DNA from: Chrysophaeum taylorii
Taxonomy: Eukaryota; Sar; Pelagophyceae; Pelagomonadales; Pelagomonadaceae
Assembly (NCBI GenBank): GCA_029834535.1
Contig: JAQMWT010000415.1
Span: forward strand, 62,001 to 126,000
DNA length: 64,000 nt
Reading direction: 5' to 3'
Position numbers and translations under genes: made by a program. This document shows, piece by piece, positions 30,708-41,967 of the stretch. The notes under the pieces were generated by a model. That model saw nothing but the letters and a program-made list of their open reading frames with translations. It was not told where the DNA came from and ran no database searches. Position 1 is the stretch's first letter; each line of letters starts with the position of its first letter.

Positions 30708-33700
30708 ATGCAGGAGGCCAAGTTCGTGACGGGGGGCACGGAGAAGTGGCGGATCGCGGTGGTGGCAAAGCTCGAGGAGTGGCTCGCGAGCGACGAGCCC
30801 TCGCTGACCTTTCCGTCCGACCTGAGCAAGGAGGAAAGACGGTATCTCCACGAGCAGGCCCCGCGACTGGGTCTGACGACAAAGTCGACGGGTTCGGGGG
30901 AGGCGCGGTTCATCACGGTGTCCAAGCCCCGCGACGCCTCCCGCGACGGCGTGCTCGAGCTGACACGGGGCGTCCTCGATGCCCTCGCGGCTCACATGCA
31001 GCGGTTCCCGGCATCGACGACGACCGAGTTGGGGTCGTACCCGGAGCCGGTCGAGCCGGCGAGGCGCTCGGAGCGCCGCGCCGGAGCCAAAAAAAGTACA
31101 CCGCCGCCGCCGCCGCCTATGCCGTCGCGAGCCGCGAAATCGGTGTCGAAACAGCAGCAACGGTCCAAGCTTCCGGCGTGGGCGTTCCGGGGCGAGGTGT
31201 CGCGGCTGGTGCGGGAGTCGCCGGTCGTGCTGATCACCGGCGAGACCGGTTGCGGCAAGTCGACGCAGGTGCCCCAGTTTATCCTTGACGACGACGACAA
31301 GGACGAGGAAAGTAGTAGTGTTCCGAAAAAGAAGATCGCGTGCTCGCAGCCGCGGCGGCTGTCGGCGATCGCGGTGGCCGAGCGCGTCGCGTGGGAGCGG
31401 GGCGAGGCGGTCGGCAAGTCGGTGGGCTACGAGGTGCGGTTCGAGTCGCGGGTCGAGAAGAGCAGCGAACTGATATTTATGACACCCGGGACCCTCCTCC
31501 GCAAGGACTTGCGGGAGTACAGCCACGTCATCCTCGACGAAGTCCACGAGGAGGACGCCGATACCGAGTTCTTGCTGATCGCGTGCCGCGAACTCGCGAG
31601 ACGACGCGAGGTAAAACTCGTACTCATGTCGGCGACGCTGGCTTCGGAGAAACTCGCCGACTACTTTTCGGACATCTCCGACAATGCGGGGTGTCCGGTG
31701 GTCTCGATCGGCGCCAAGGTGTTTCCGGTGTCGACGTTTTACCTCGAGGACGCCCTCGAGCACGCGGGCCGCGTCGATTCGCTCGTCGAGAAAAAGAAGA
31801 AAGCGCCGAGACTATCACCCGAAATGCTCGCGTCGCTGCCCCCGCCCCCCACTCTCCGGTGCGCCTTGTGCGGGAGGGACGGGTTCGTGTCGCCCGAGGA
31901 GCTCGGGGACCACGCGGCAGCCTGCGAGGGCGAGGCCGAGCTCGTCGACGTCGAGGCCGCGCGCGACGACCTCGCCGTCGTTGCCGACGTCCTCTCGACC
32001 TCGCGCGCTTCGGTTGTTGTTGTTCCGGCGGCGCCGGAGCGGACGATGACTGCGAGCATCGAGGAGGAGGAGGAGGGGGAATGTTTCGAGGAGGCGGTCA
32101 GCGTGCTCGCGTCGCGTCGCGACTCTCCGAGCTCGCGGCGCGACCCGGCCGCGATCGAGGCGGCCGTGCGCGCCTACCAGCGCCGTACCGACGACGACGC
32201 GGTCGATGTGGAGCTCGTGTGCGACCTCGTGCGGTACATCATGGGCTCGAGCTACGAGAAGGGCGCGATTCTGGTCTTCGTGCCGGGGTGGGCCGACATC
32301 GTCGACGTCGTCGCCAAGCTCGAGGAAGATTCGCGGTGTCACTGCGTCCCGCTCCACTCGTCTTTGGAGGCTTCGAAGCAACGCGCGGCCTTCGCTCCGA
32401 CGCCAGACCACCACCACCACAAGTGGAAAATCGTCGTCGCGACGAACGTCGCCGAGACTTCGATTACGATTCCCGACGTCTCCTTCGTCGTAGACGCGGG
32501 CCTCGAGAAGACCCTCGGCTTCGACCGACTTCTGGGCGCCTCGGTCCTCCGCGCGCAGCGCGTGTCGGCGGCGTCGGCCGCGCAGCGCGAGGGCAGGGCC
32601 GGCCGCACCAAGCCCGGCGTCTGCTTTCGGCTCTGGACGCGGCGCCGCCACAAAGCTCTCGCGCCGCGACGCAAGTCGGAGCTTTTGCGCGCGAACCTCG
32701 ACGCCCTCTGCCTTCGCGCGGCCACCCTCTGCGCTTCGACCGATTACGCCCGCGACGCGCGAGCCTTCCTCGGCAAAGCCCTCAACCCTCCCCCCGAAGC
32801 CTCCGTCGACATGGCCCTCCGAGACCTCGCGAACATGGGCGCCCTCGTCGTCGACGACGAAACCCCCTCGGCCCTCGGCGAGCTCCTCGCGAGGCTCCCG
32901 CTCTCTCCGCGACTCGGCCTCGCCGCGCTCTACTCGAGGCTCCTCGGCGCCTCGCCGGCGCTCGCGTGCGCTCTAGATGCGAAGGACCCCTTCCTCAAGG
33001 GCTCCCACTCGCGCGCCGTCATGGCGGGAGCTTCGTCTTCGGACGTCGTCGCCCTCTACGAAGCCGCCTCGTCCTTCCGAAACGCCAAGAAGCGCGGCGG
33101 ACCCGAAGTCGCCCGCGCCTTCTGCCGCAACAACTCCCTCGCTTACTCGACGCTCGCGCTCGTCGACGCCGCGACCGTCCAGCTCGACAGCGCCCTCCCT
33201 TCCGTAAACAAACCACCCCCCGCGGTCCGCGGCCTCGCGTCCGCCCTCGCCGTCCCGGCCCTCTACCCGAACATCGCCTCCCGCCGAAAAGGCGACGCGA
33301 CCTACTCGCTCCGCAACGGCACGCGCTGTCGCCTCCACGCCGCCTCCCTCGCCGCCAAGAAAACCTCGCCCTATACGTCCTTCGCGCCCGCGCCCGCCCC
33401 CCAGATCCTCGCCTTCGGCGCCCTCCTCGAATTCCAGGATTCGAACGGTCGCGGCGGCCTCGCGATCGCGACCCTCTCTCCGGCCTCGCCCCTCTCGCTC
33501 CTCCTCCTCTGCCACGGCACGCTCGACATCCAACAACATCCCGACGACCAAACCCGTCGACTCCTTTGCCTCGACGGCCTCCGCTTCCGCGCGACCGACG
33601 CGGCCCTCGTCCGCTCCGTTCTCGTGCTCCGTACCCGCCTCCGGGCGGCCCTCGCCGATCTCGTCGCCGGCAGACCTCTCGCCCCCGAAAAAGCCGACGC

Positions 33701-34019
33701 AGCCTTGGTCGCCGCGACCGCGCTCCTCCTCGAGCACGCTTCCCTCAACAACAACGACGACCGCAACAACCCCCTGCTCAACAACGTCTCGCCGACACTT
33801 CCCGGAGGAGGAGGAGGAGGAGCCGCCAGGCAACACCATTCCGCCAGGGCAACCACTCCTCGCAAACCGACCTACGCCCCCACCCCTGCCTCCGCCCCGC
33901 GCGCCGCCGCGTCGACGCGCAACCTACGATCCTCCTCCTCCTCGGGAACCGCCAGCAAGCAAAAGCACCGCAAGCCCGCCGCCGGGGGTCCCAGACCCCC
34001 ACCGCTCCCGACGCCGTGA
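30708..34019 (+). CDS. R3H-DEAH box helicase (DHX36/DHX57-like)
   Basis: 1103 residues from the first ATG. An R3H domain (~10-80, with ERRYLHEQAPRLGL) binds single-stranded nucleic acid. The helicase core has motif I GETGCGKST (~176), Ia CSQPRRLSA, II DEVH (~276), III LMSATL (~307), IV FVPGW, V ATNVAETSITIPDV and VI AQREGRAGRTKPG. A CxxC...HxxxC cluster (CALCGRDGF...DHAAAC, ~384-406) is inserted between the two RecA lobes and reads as a C2HC zinc finger. Winged-helix/HA2 and OB-fold regions follow (RANLDALCLRA, ALGELLARLPLSPRLG). The C-terminal ~100 residues are low-complexity. Role: ATP-dependent RNA or G-quadruplex remodelling; exact orthology undetermined. Confidence 0.9.
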   Translation: MQEAKFVTGGTEKWRIAVVAKLEEWLASDEPSLTFPSDLSKEERRYLHEQAPRLGLTTKSTGSGEARFITVSKPRDASRDGVLELTRGVLDALAAHMQRFPASTTTELGSYPEPVEPARRSERRAGAKKSTPPPPPPMPSRAAKSVSKQQQRSKLPAWAFRGEVSRLVRESPVVLITGETGCGKSTQVPQFILDDDDKDEESSSVPKKKIACSQPRRLSAIAVAERVAWERGEAVGKSVGYEVRFESRVEKSSELIFMTPGTLLRKDLREYSHVILDEVHEEDADTEFLLIACRELARRREVKLVLMSATLASEKLADYFSDISDNAGCPVVSIGAKVFPVSTFYLEDALEHAGRVDSLVEKKKKAPRLSPEMLASLPPPPTLRCALCGRDGFVSPEELGDHAAACEGEAELVDVEAARDDLAVVADVLSTSRASVVVVPAAPERTMTASIEEEEEGECFEEAVSVLASRRDSPSSRRDPAAIEAAVRAYQRRTDDDAVDVELVCDLVRYIMGSSYEKGAILVFVPGWADIVDVVAKLEEDSRCHCVPLHSSLEASKQRAAFAPTPDHHHHKWKIVVATNVAETSITIPDVSFVVDAGLEKTLGFDRLLGASVLRAQRVSAASAAQREGRAGRTKPGVCFRLWTRRRHKALAPRRKSELLRANLDALCLRAATLCASTDYARDARAFLGKALNPPPEASVDMALRDLANMGALVVDDETPSALGELLARLPLSPRLGLAALYSRLLGASPALACALDAKDPFLKGSHSRAVMAGASSSDVVALYEAASSFRNAKKRGGPEVARAFCRNNSLAYSTLALVDAATVQLDSALPSVNKPPPAVRGLASALAVPALYPNIASRRKGDATYSLRNGTRCRLHAASLAAKKTSPYTSFAPAPAPQILAFGALLEFQDSNGRGGLAIATLSPASPLSLLLLCHGTLDIQQHPDDQTRRLLCLDGLRFRATDAALVRSVLVLRTRLRAALADLVAGRPLAPEKADAALVAATALLLEHASLNNNDDRNNPLLNNVSPTLPGGGGGGAARQHHSARATTPRKPTYAPTPASAPRAAASTRNLRSSSSSGTASKQKHRKPAAGGPRPPPLPTP

Positions 34020-35073
34020 TCCTCGAGCGCGCTTTTTTTTGCCTCCTCCATCATACCTCATAATAAATAATAATAGCGTGCTGAAATTTTTTGTTTTTGT
34101 AAGTATGTCGCCTGCCTGCTGCCACTACGAAGAGGAATGAAGTAAGATGAGATCGCACGCGAGTCGCGCATCAAACAACGTGAGCTTGCAGTTCGAAGGA
34201 AGGAAGAAAGCAGGCCCGTGCATGCGTGGCGCTTGGCCATCCTCGCTCACCGTGCCAGAATGAATGGTCTTTCTTTCTTTCTATTAAGAGAGCCAATGCG
34301 CACCTCGGACGGACGGACACACACTTCGCCACTGGCGAAATCTTCTACTCTCCCGGAGTCGCCCATTCGCTCTCGAGTCGTGAAAAAAACTAGCACTCGG
34401 GTTTCAAGGACGAGGTCGCCGTCGTTACTGACCTCTCGTCACATGTGAAGGCACTTTAGAACCATCACCGACTGCGTCGTATTTCGCTTGGAGAAAAACG
34501 CGCACCCACGCACCTGGTAGTTGAGCCGACGGTGCCCAATGTTTTCAACGGCTCAACACCCTTGCCGAGTTCGATCGACGCAAAAGACCCGAGAGAATGT
34601 GCGGCGTTCGATGCGCGTGTCGATGAGCTCGAGACGCCTCTCCAGTGCCGCGGACGTCGAGGCGCTCACACCCTCTGATGAGCAGTTTTGAAACGGTGGA
34701 CGCCGGCGATACAAAGGCGACAACAACGAACGTCCAAGCGGCGGACCTGCCTCCAACGTCCGCTCTAGAATGCGCCACGAGGTTCTATCTGCGCTAGCTA
34801 ATAATCACTGTGCTCAACGAAAACGACTCGATACTTCTCGGAATTGGGGCACCGTACATTCTAAATAGCCATGCGGCGCCTAGGCCGCTGCGATGCCGGG
34901 CGTCAACGCGCATCTTGCTGATTCGCCCGTTCTCACCGGTTTTTTATCGGTGCTCACCATCAACATGTAGCCGCGCAGTCACAGTGGTTGCCTACAACCG
35001 ACACGCTGGACACGTCTTCGCCAGCGTTTAATTTCGACGACGAACTTCAAAAAAGTACAACAGCACAACTAAT

Positions 35074-35121
35074 TACGTAGTACGAGAACAATACGAGTAC
35101 GTAGTACGAGAACAATACGAG
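35074..35121 (+). repeat. 24-bp tandem duplication (2 copies)
   Basis: Two exact copies of the unit TACGTAGTACGAGAAC plus AATACGAG; a third partial copy (TACCTAGAG) follows. Confidence 0.95.
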
Positions 35122-36080
35122 TACCTAGAGCGTATCACCCGGGTCTACTTGTCGCCGCGAAGCCTTACCCGTCCCTCCCCGCGGGGCGAACCCGTCCCGC
35201 TAAACGGAAGCCGTCCCAACTTTTCGGAATCCGAGGTATCGCGTCCTCAGCCCCTCGGTCCGCGTCGAGGCGCCCGACCACCCCCGGGGCGGGCGACCGC
35301 CGAGGGCCGCCGCGCGCCCCGACGTCGCCAGCTCTGGCCAATGCCGGGCGGCGCGACCGGGCGGCCGCGCCGAAGGCCTTCGCGCGACGACGTCCGAGAA
35401 GCCCGAATTCTGCGCGGCCGCTGCCTGCGCGGGCGGCGAGGAGCAGGCGAAGTGTTTCGGAGCGTTGTGGGTCCCGTCGATGTTGGGCGTACCAACCCCG
35501 TCGACCACCGACGCGCGGTTCGCGCGACGGTCGAGGGCTCGGCGACCCGCCGCCGACATCGACCGCAGCTCGTGGTCGCGCGTCCGAGCACGCGCTCTCG
35601 CGCGCTCTCGGTGTTGTTGCGGCTTGCTGCTCGCGCGTCTCGCCGACGGTCGGTTGCGGCGGCGTCCGACGTGCAGGGCTTCCTTGTCGCCCTCCTCTTG
35701 GGTGCTGATCCGGATCGAGGAACCCGAGAGCACGTGCGGCAGACCTCAACCCGCGCGGAGAACACGTCGCCGCGAGTGTAGCGTAGTGTAGCTTCCTAAC
35801 CGCCTGCGCTCTTGCGACCGATTCGGTAGAGGAAGGGGCGCTTGCGCTTTTCTCATCGGTGTCCTTGGCGCGGGAGGGAGGGTGCGGCCCGAGTAACCGA
35901 AGCCGAATTTTGTACTAGTATAACCAAGATCGCCGGCACGAAGCGCGGCAAGGTGCACCCGCACCACGGAAAGCTCTCCGTATCCTCGAGGGTATCCTCA
36001 TAGTGAGCCCCTGGAGCTTGTGGCTTTGGAGATCAACGAGCGAGGGGTCGCTGTTAGGCGGCCTCGAGCCTCGGAGAACG

Positions 36081-36225
36081 ACAGAAAACTTTCAAGCACG
36101 TTAGACAGAAATGTTACTGAGTACCCAAGTATTCTATCACATTCCTGTCGTATTTTGACAGGAATGTGATAGAATACTTGGGTACTCAGTAACATTTCTG
36201 TCTAACGTGCTTGAAAGTTTTCTGT
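36081..36225. repeat. perfect 69-bp inverted repeat with 7-base loop
   Basis: Arms 36081-36149 and 36157-36225 are exact reverse complements, separated by GTATTTT. The arms start with ACAGAAAACT and are more AT-rich than their surroundings. No open frame uses it. It could be a foldback or MITE-like element, a small-RNA hairpin, or a palindrome produced by inverted duplication or by library preparation. Confidence 0.97.
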
Positions 36226-37475
36226 TACGTGTGCACCGGGGCATAACATAACACTTAGGCGCCAAGCCCTACACGTGCGCCGCGCGGGCCCTATCAGCGC
36301 GACGTAACGCCCAGGAGCCTCCTCCCTTCAACGCCCGGCTCATTGCTACGAGGCTAGCGAGTTACCCGAACCTAGCGAGTCCCTGGATCTGCCCGCAAGG
36401 AGCAAGCTGTGGTCACGTGGTATATTCTTGCTCGAGGGCTGGACGAGGAAACGGGGCGACAGGCTGTGCCGATGTTGTCGAGTGCGCTGCTCGACGTGAA
36501 TCACGACACTAGTCAAGGAGGAACTTGGACCCGAGGCGCGCTCGGCACGCTTGAGCCTGGCATCGACGCACGCGCCGCTTCGCTTCACCAACGACTCGAA
36601 CCATAAGAAAGGGACCAAAGCAGCCATCTCGTGCAGATGCTCCGGCAATCGCGTCTAGACGCCAAGGCCCACCCATAACTGTCGAACGAATGCCCCGCGA
36701 TCATGCCGCTCGATGTGGGAACTGGAAAGAATATCGAGCGATGATCCCGTACGTGCACTACGCTCAAGGTCTCGAAGCTTCGACGGGAGCCTTCGTACTT
36801 GACATCAGGTGTCCCAGTCAATCCTTCAGTCTCGGTGCTTCCTATTCGGCTTATCGCTGGACTTCGACTTCTCCAGCGCGTCTCACCAGGAATGTCTCTT
36901 GAGACTTGGCCGAGTCGTGACTCCGTCCAGGAGGACTCACGGCGGTTAAATCCTGCTCGTTCCTCCTCGGCACGGTGAACGTCGAGTCGATGATACACGA
37001 ACCGCCGCTGTCGCCTTCGTCGTTGTTCCCGCAATCGAACGCCGCGCCCCTCCCATCGCGCTCCGAACGCACCCAATCTGTGAGAACGGTTTCTGGGAAC
37101 ATTCTGGACATTCTGGTTGCGCCCTTTCTTTCGGCGCTGGGCTTGCTAGGGGTCCGACTCTCGCTGCAGCGATTTGCCGTCGACCCCGGCGCCAGCACTC
37201 AGGACTTAGAGCAGACCCAAAAACTCCTCATCCTGGGCCGAGACTGGGCCGAGACCAATATGCTGACGAACTACGCCTCCTCTGGTCCCCCGATCCCCTC
37301 GTGGCTTCGCCACCACCGCGCACCCACGGATGGTCAACTCTCCCGACCCATTGCTAGTTGGAGGGCGAGGCCCAGCCACTCGTGGCACAAGCGCCCGCCA
37401 GTTTCACAAAATGAACGCCAGTTAACAAGACTAGGTCGCCTTATCCGGGGCTATTTGCGTCGACCACGCAAAAGC

Positions 37476-40145
37476 TCAGGTCGGCAGGTCGTCGTCGTTG
37501 TTGTCGGCGTTCGTGGATTTGTCGTGGGTGGCAGCGCCATCGACGAGTCGTTGCTTCTTACTTGGGCCCCCATCACGGCCCTTTTTGCCACGGGCGCGGT
37601 TCTTGGCGTAGTTGGGCCTTCGCTTTGAGAGCTCCTTCTGGGGCCAGACGAGGTGGGAACTCTCGGATTTGCGGGAGTGGGGGAACTGGTCCTTGATGAG
37701 TCCGTCGAGGAATGCGACGCCCGCGTCCTCGCCCCTCGCGTCTAGGACCTCGTAGATCACGGCGCGCTTGCTGAACGCTTTCTCGAAAGCGCGGTTGTCC
37801 TTGCGGGTGCCATTCGAGCGCCACGAGTGCTTGCCGTTTTTGCCCATCCCGGACCGCTTTTTTGGACCGTAGAAGCGCTCGAGCTCCTTGACCGGCGGGC
37901 CCCAGTCGACGCCGCGAAAGTACTCTTGGGCCACCTCCTGGGGTGACTCGCACGGTCGTAGCTGATAACACGACGCGAATTTGGGGAGCGGGTCCTCGTC
38001 CCAGGTCGACGAGTCAGCAACGACGAGAGGTCGCATGCCAAACATGAGCTCGTCGTCCGCCATGTCCTCGGTGGCAAGACGACGTGGTGGCGTCGCAGGC
38101 GGATCGGCGTGGCCACTTCGAGCGGTCGAGCGCCCGGCGGGCACGACGGTAGCCTCGGGACGAGACTGGGCGTCGCATACGCGGCTGTGGATCTCGCTGA
38201 GCTGGCGCGCGGGCGTGTTCGCGAGCCGGACGGCGGTCGTCGTCGAGGGGACGGCCGCGGCGGCGACCTTGTGGTGGGTGTCGCAGAGCGAGGCGTAGAT
38301 CGCGTTGATGGCGGCGGCAGTCAGCGTGTCGCCGCGCTCCTGCGCCGCCGCCGCCGTCATCCGCAGGCGCTCGATCGGCATGTTCTTCATGGCGGCGTCT
38401 TGGCGCTCGACGTAGTCGGCGAACTCTTTCGTGTTGAACGGCGCGAAGCCCCACATCGGGTGGTCGTCCATCTTCCCAAGTTTGCGCATGAGCGCCGCAT
38501 CTTGGACGAGGCACTCGGCGAGGTGATCGAGCATGTCGAGGTGGTTGCGCGTATTGCGATCGAAGGTCGCCTCGTCGGAGCGCATCATCGCTCGAACCGG
38601 GTCGACCACGGAGCCGAAGACCATATTCCTGAGTCGGTCCGGCACGGGCTCGAGCGATCGCGCGACGTAGTAACACCCGCCTATGATCGGGAAAGCTCGA
38701 GCGATCGCGCGACGTCGTCACACGACACCCACCGTCGATCGGGAAACCGGCGCTGTGTCGAATGAAGCGCATCGGGAAGTCGTTGCAGTACGACACGCTG
38801 AGCGCGTCCGCCTGCCGATGGTGTGCGGCTTGCCGCAGCTCGTCGCGGCCGACTCCGGCCGCCTCCGCCATCCGGAGAGCCTCGCCGCGGCGCAGGTGGA
38901 CGACGTGCTCGGGGTCTTCTATTGGAACCGCGATCCGCGCGTACATGCCCTTGGTCTCGTCGAGCATCGCCTTGTCCGAGAGCGGGTTCTTCGGGTCGGG
39001 AGGTCCCGACTTGCCGCGGCGGCCAGCAGGCTTGCCGTCGAAGACGAGGAAGTAGTCCATCCACTCGCGGACGACGATCGGCTGCCCGTCCTTCTCGTCC
39101 ACGCCGGCGTACGGCGTGTAATTGGGCTTGCGGACGCCGAGAACGGTCCACATCGTGAACAAGTAGAGCGCCATGCTGAAGTGGAGGCACCTGCGGATCC
39201 AGCGCGTGAACGGACGCGACGCGGCGGGGCGCTCACCTCTCCGGGTTCGTCGCGTGGCGCATCGCGGCGCTCACGTCGGCGTGTCCCGTGACGTTCGTCT
39301 TGCCGTTGTCGTGGAGAAAGACGAGCAGCCGGCAAGCGTGGGGCCCCTCGGCGGACCGCGTTTGAAACACGAGCCAGTCGGCGAGTTGGGCCTTGCGGAG
39401 GCTGTCGCCGCGCAGAGCGAGCACGTGCTGGACCACGTGCGCGAATCGCGCGCGAGTCCCGCGGAAGAGCTTGTTGCGCTCGGTCGGGCCCGGCGCGCCG
39501 TCGAAGAGCGCGTACTCGCAGAGCATTCCGTGCTGCTCGTCGTTGTAGCCGACCAGCAGCGCCCGCGTGTGGCGGCACAGGTACTTCTGGCGCTTGCGGC
39601 GCGCCGTGTCCTTCGCGTGATTCGACAGCACTATGGCGACGCCGTAGTGCGATCGGGGCGAGGGGATGTTGTGCTTCTGGATGCGGTGCCTGTACTTGTC
39701 GTCGGTTAGCTGCTCCTGGTAGTAGTCGACGAGGGCCTTCAGCAGCTGGCGCAGCGTGCTGATGCCGACCACGTCCCCGTCGATAGGTTTGCCGTACGAG
39801 TCGAGCTTCGCGCGCCCCGCCGTGAAGCGCAAGAACTCGAGGCACTTGTCCGGCGTGACGAGGTCGTCGCCGCCGTCGTACGCCTCGCGATCCGGATCGA
39901 TGCGGTTGCCGTAGAGCGTCGACCCCGGCGCCGCCGCCACGAACTCGCGGAATTGCTTGATCCACCGCGTCCCCGGGCCCGCCGACGTCCCGTAGGACTT
40001 CGACGTGTTCGCGGGCCGCCTCTCGAGCTGGCTCGCCCGAAGATCGCGGCTCACCTGCGCCGAACGCTCCGCCGTCGCCGTCGCCGCCGCTCCGCTCGAC
40101 GTCCGCTCGTCGCGCCTCGCGCCGGGGGGTCTCACTCGGTGTCAT
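37476..40145 (-). pseudogene. Crypton-type tyrosine recombinase, copy 1 (frameshifted)
   Basis: Three consecutive minus-strand frames encode one protein homologous along its length to 41968-44775. The N-terminal part (40145-39233) ends with LRGDSLRKAQLADW, the first catalytic Arg region, and SAAMRHATNPE. The middle part (39174-38750) contains FIRHSAGFPID. The C-terminal part (38680-37476) contains GGCYYVARSLEP, the presumed Tyr, and a GCR1_C-like DNA-binding tail (SPQEVAQEYFRGV...SWRSNGTRK...FSKRAVIYEV). Frameshifts fall near 39235, at a 47/52-bp duplication (38648-38746), and possibly at a C6 run close to the ATG at 40145. The Tyr recombinase plus GCR1_C architecture is that of Crypton DNA transposons. 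Assignment of individual catalytic residues is my reading. Confidence 0.7.
38648..38746 (-). repeat. imperfect tandem duplication inside Crypton copy 1
   Basis: 38648-38694 (47 bp) and 38695-38746 (52 bp) both begin GCTCGAGCGATCGCGCGACG and end ATCGGGAAA on the plus strand. The extra unit separates HSAGFPID from GGCYYVARS and shifts the frame at the presumed active-site Tyr region. Confidence 0.9.
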
Positions 40146-41967
40146 GCCGGCGGGTCGCCTTCAACGCGCGATTCAACTTTCGAATCTCTTGGGACGCCCG
40201 CCCGCGCCCGCGGCCGCCACGCCAGAACTGCACCCGAACTCCAACGGACCGTCGTTCCGGACCTGTCTCGCCCGAGACGCGAATCCCGTCTTTCCGGACG
40301 CGTGCCGGTCTCCGAGTCGGTGATACCTACGTAATACTGCTATGTCGTAAAATAAGGTCTCTGGAGTATTATGGGGGGCTCAAGCAACGGGATTGGACAC
40401 GGTGCTCACCAACGCTGCCTGCACGACACATAGTACTAGCACGCGCGCGCGCGTGCAGACTGCACTAAACCAGACCCACGCCGACCCTCCCCGAGCTCCC
40501 CCAATTCCCACTTCCCTGGAGTAGTCGGTGCTTAGCATATTATTTGTCGGTAGTCTCGAGTGGAGTGAGCTGTGGTTGGCGCTCGCATGGAAGCCCCTCG
40601 GGCAGAGCAGAGCAGGCCGTTTAAACGCGCCACGATGATCAACTTACACGACGACATCACGACATCGTCCTGGTTCAACGCGAGTTCAGCCTTCTTGACC
40701 TTGGGCTTGAGGCCAGGATTGGCTCGCTTGACGTCGGATTCAACACGCGTGGCGGGAATCCGGTTGCGACAAGGCCCGATAACGACAGCCAGCCTCCCTG
40801 GGCGGCCATTGCACGACGAGGACTTGTGCATGGTGTTGTGCTTTTGGAGTCGAGAGGACGGATCGTATGAGGATCCACTGTACACCTAGTGGTGGTGGTT
40901 TTCGAGGACGAAGACGTAGTAAGAACCGTTGTTTACGGACTCATCGTTCATCATGCCCAAGTCGGCTCGACGAGAGCGGCGCGGCATCCTTCGTCGCTAT
41001 GGCGGCGTACCTTCATCGCATCGCAGTCGGTCGCCTCGGCTACAGGTTTGCGCTTGGAGAGCTTGATGCAAAGGCGCAAACACGCCAGCAGTGCGATAGA
41101 GTCGTCGCTTCGCTGGGGCGCTCGTCTTCGTTATCGACGAATGTGCAGTCATCACCCTTATAACATCGTCGACATCGCTATCACGGTCGCTCCATTTAAT
41201 GGAGTCCATACTGCTGTCAAATCGAAGCGCTCTGGATCCCCCATATCTTCTTCTCTGAAACGGCGTCCGTTGCGCCAAGAAGCCGTGGGTTTTTTTAAGT
41301 CGACTACTCAGAGGGGGGGCAAGAGCGTCGAGGGGTTTTGGTTGATTGCGCGAAGACGTGAGGGATGCGGGAAAAGCGAAGGTATCTCGTGCACGGGTGG
41401 GGTTCTGCAGACCCGGCTTCAGGACCGTAGCTACGAGCTGGATTCCGCCAAGGCAGCATGGACCAGCGAATTCCTCAGAGGCGGTCCAGAGAGTTATTAT
41501 GTTTATATTCGTGTATGACTTTCTGGAACTCCGACACTTCACTCCTGATGCCCTAGACCAACTTCAACCTCTCTTTCTTTGCGGATTTTCTCTCCGTTCA
41601 GTACGGCTTTCCCTCGATTCATACCCCGGCCCTTCCTTCCCGTTTTCCACTTTTAAACTAGGCATTTAGCCCGTCTGGCCCTTCCTCCTTTTCGAAGCGT
41701 TCCACCATGCTTGCCGAAAGATGCAGAGTCCTCTCGTGAAGATGACGGTAGCTATGTGTCTCTCTGACAGTGTGAAAGCTAGCAGGTCACTGTGTACCTG
41801 TGATGTCAGGCACTCTATTTGCCCCTCGCACGTAGCATGTGGTGAGGCGGAATGGTCTAGTGCCACCCAAGACCGCACGCGGTCGCTACCTACCTCTCGG
41901 GAAGCGGGAGAAGAAGGATCTATCGCCGTAATGACGGTAAGGAATCCCAGGCTAAAGAGCCAGCAGT
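40146..41967. other. interval between the two Crypton copies
   Basis: About 1.8 kb without a supportable gene. Short frames exist on both strands (for example minus 41540-41000) but show no motif and several have no ATG. A (CG)n stretch lies at about 40440-40455. It probably contains the non-coding ends of both Cryptons, but I could not define termini. Confidence 0.45.

Larger units (their letters stand above)
34020..37475. other. gene-poor interval
   Basis: About 3.4 kb with no convincing gene. A GC-rich patch at 35150-35770 is open on both strands without motifs, with Arg/Ala/Pro-rich translations typical of spurious GC-rich frames. It contains a 24-bp tandem duplication (35074-35121) and a 145-bp perfect hairpin (36081-36225), both listed separately. 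The remainder (36230-37475) is intermediate GC with short frames. It may be old transposon flank of the neighbouring Cryptons; nothing proves this. Confidence 0.5.

Noticed and set aside
31340-34063. A 907-residue plus-strand reading overlapping the DEAH helicase
   Set aside because: Arg/Pro/Gly-rich shadow of the helicase in another frame; it has no motif, whereas the helicase frame contains every helicase motif.
35149-35781. GC-rich ORFs on both strands at 35.2-35.8 kb
   Set aside because: Open in most frames because of GC content; no domain, no paralogue in the window, no splice or start evidence.
36975-37628. A 217-codon plus-strand reading before Crypton copy 1
   Set aside because: Begins with GTG, has no motif and overlaps the Crypton C-terminus on the other strand.
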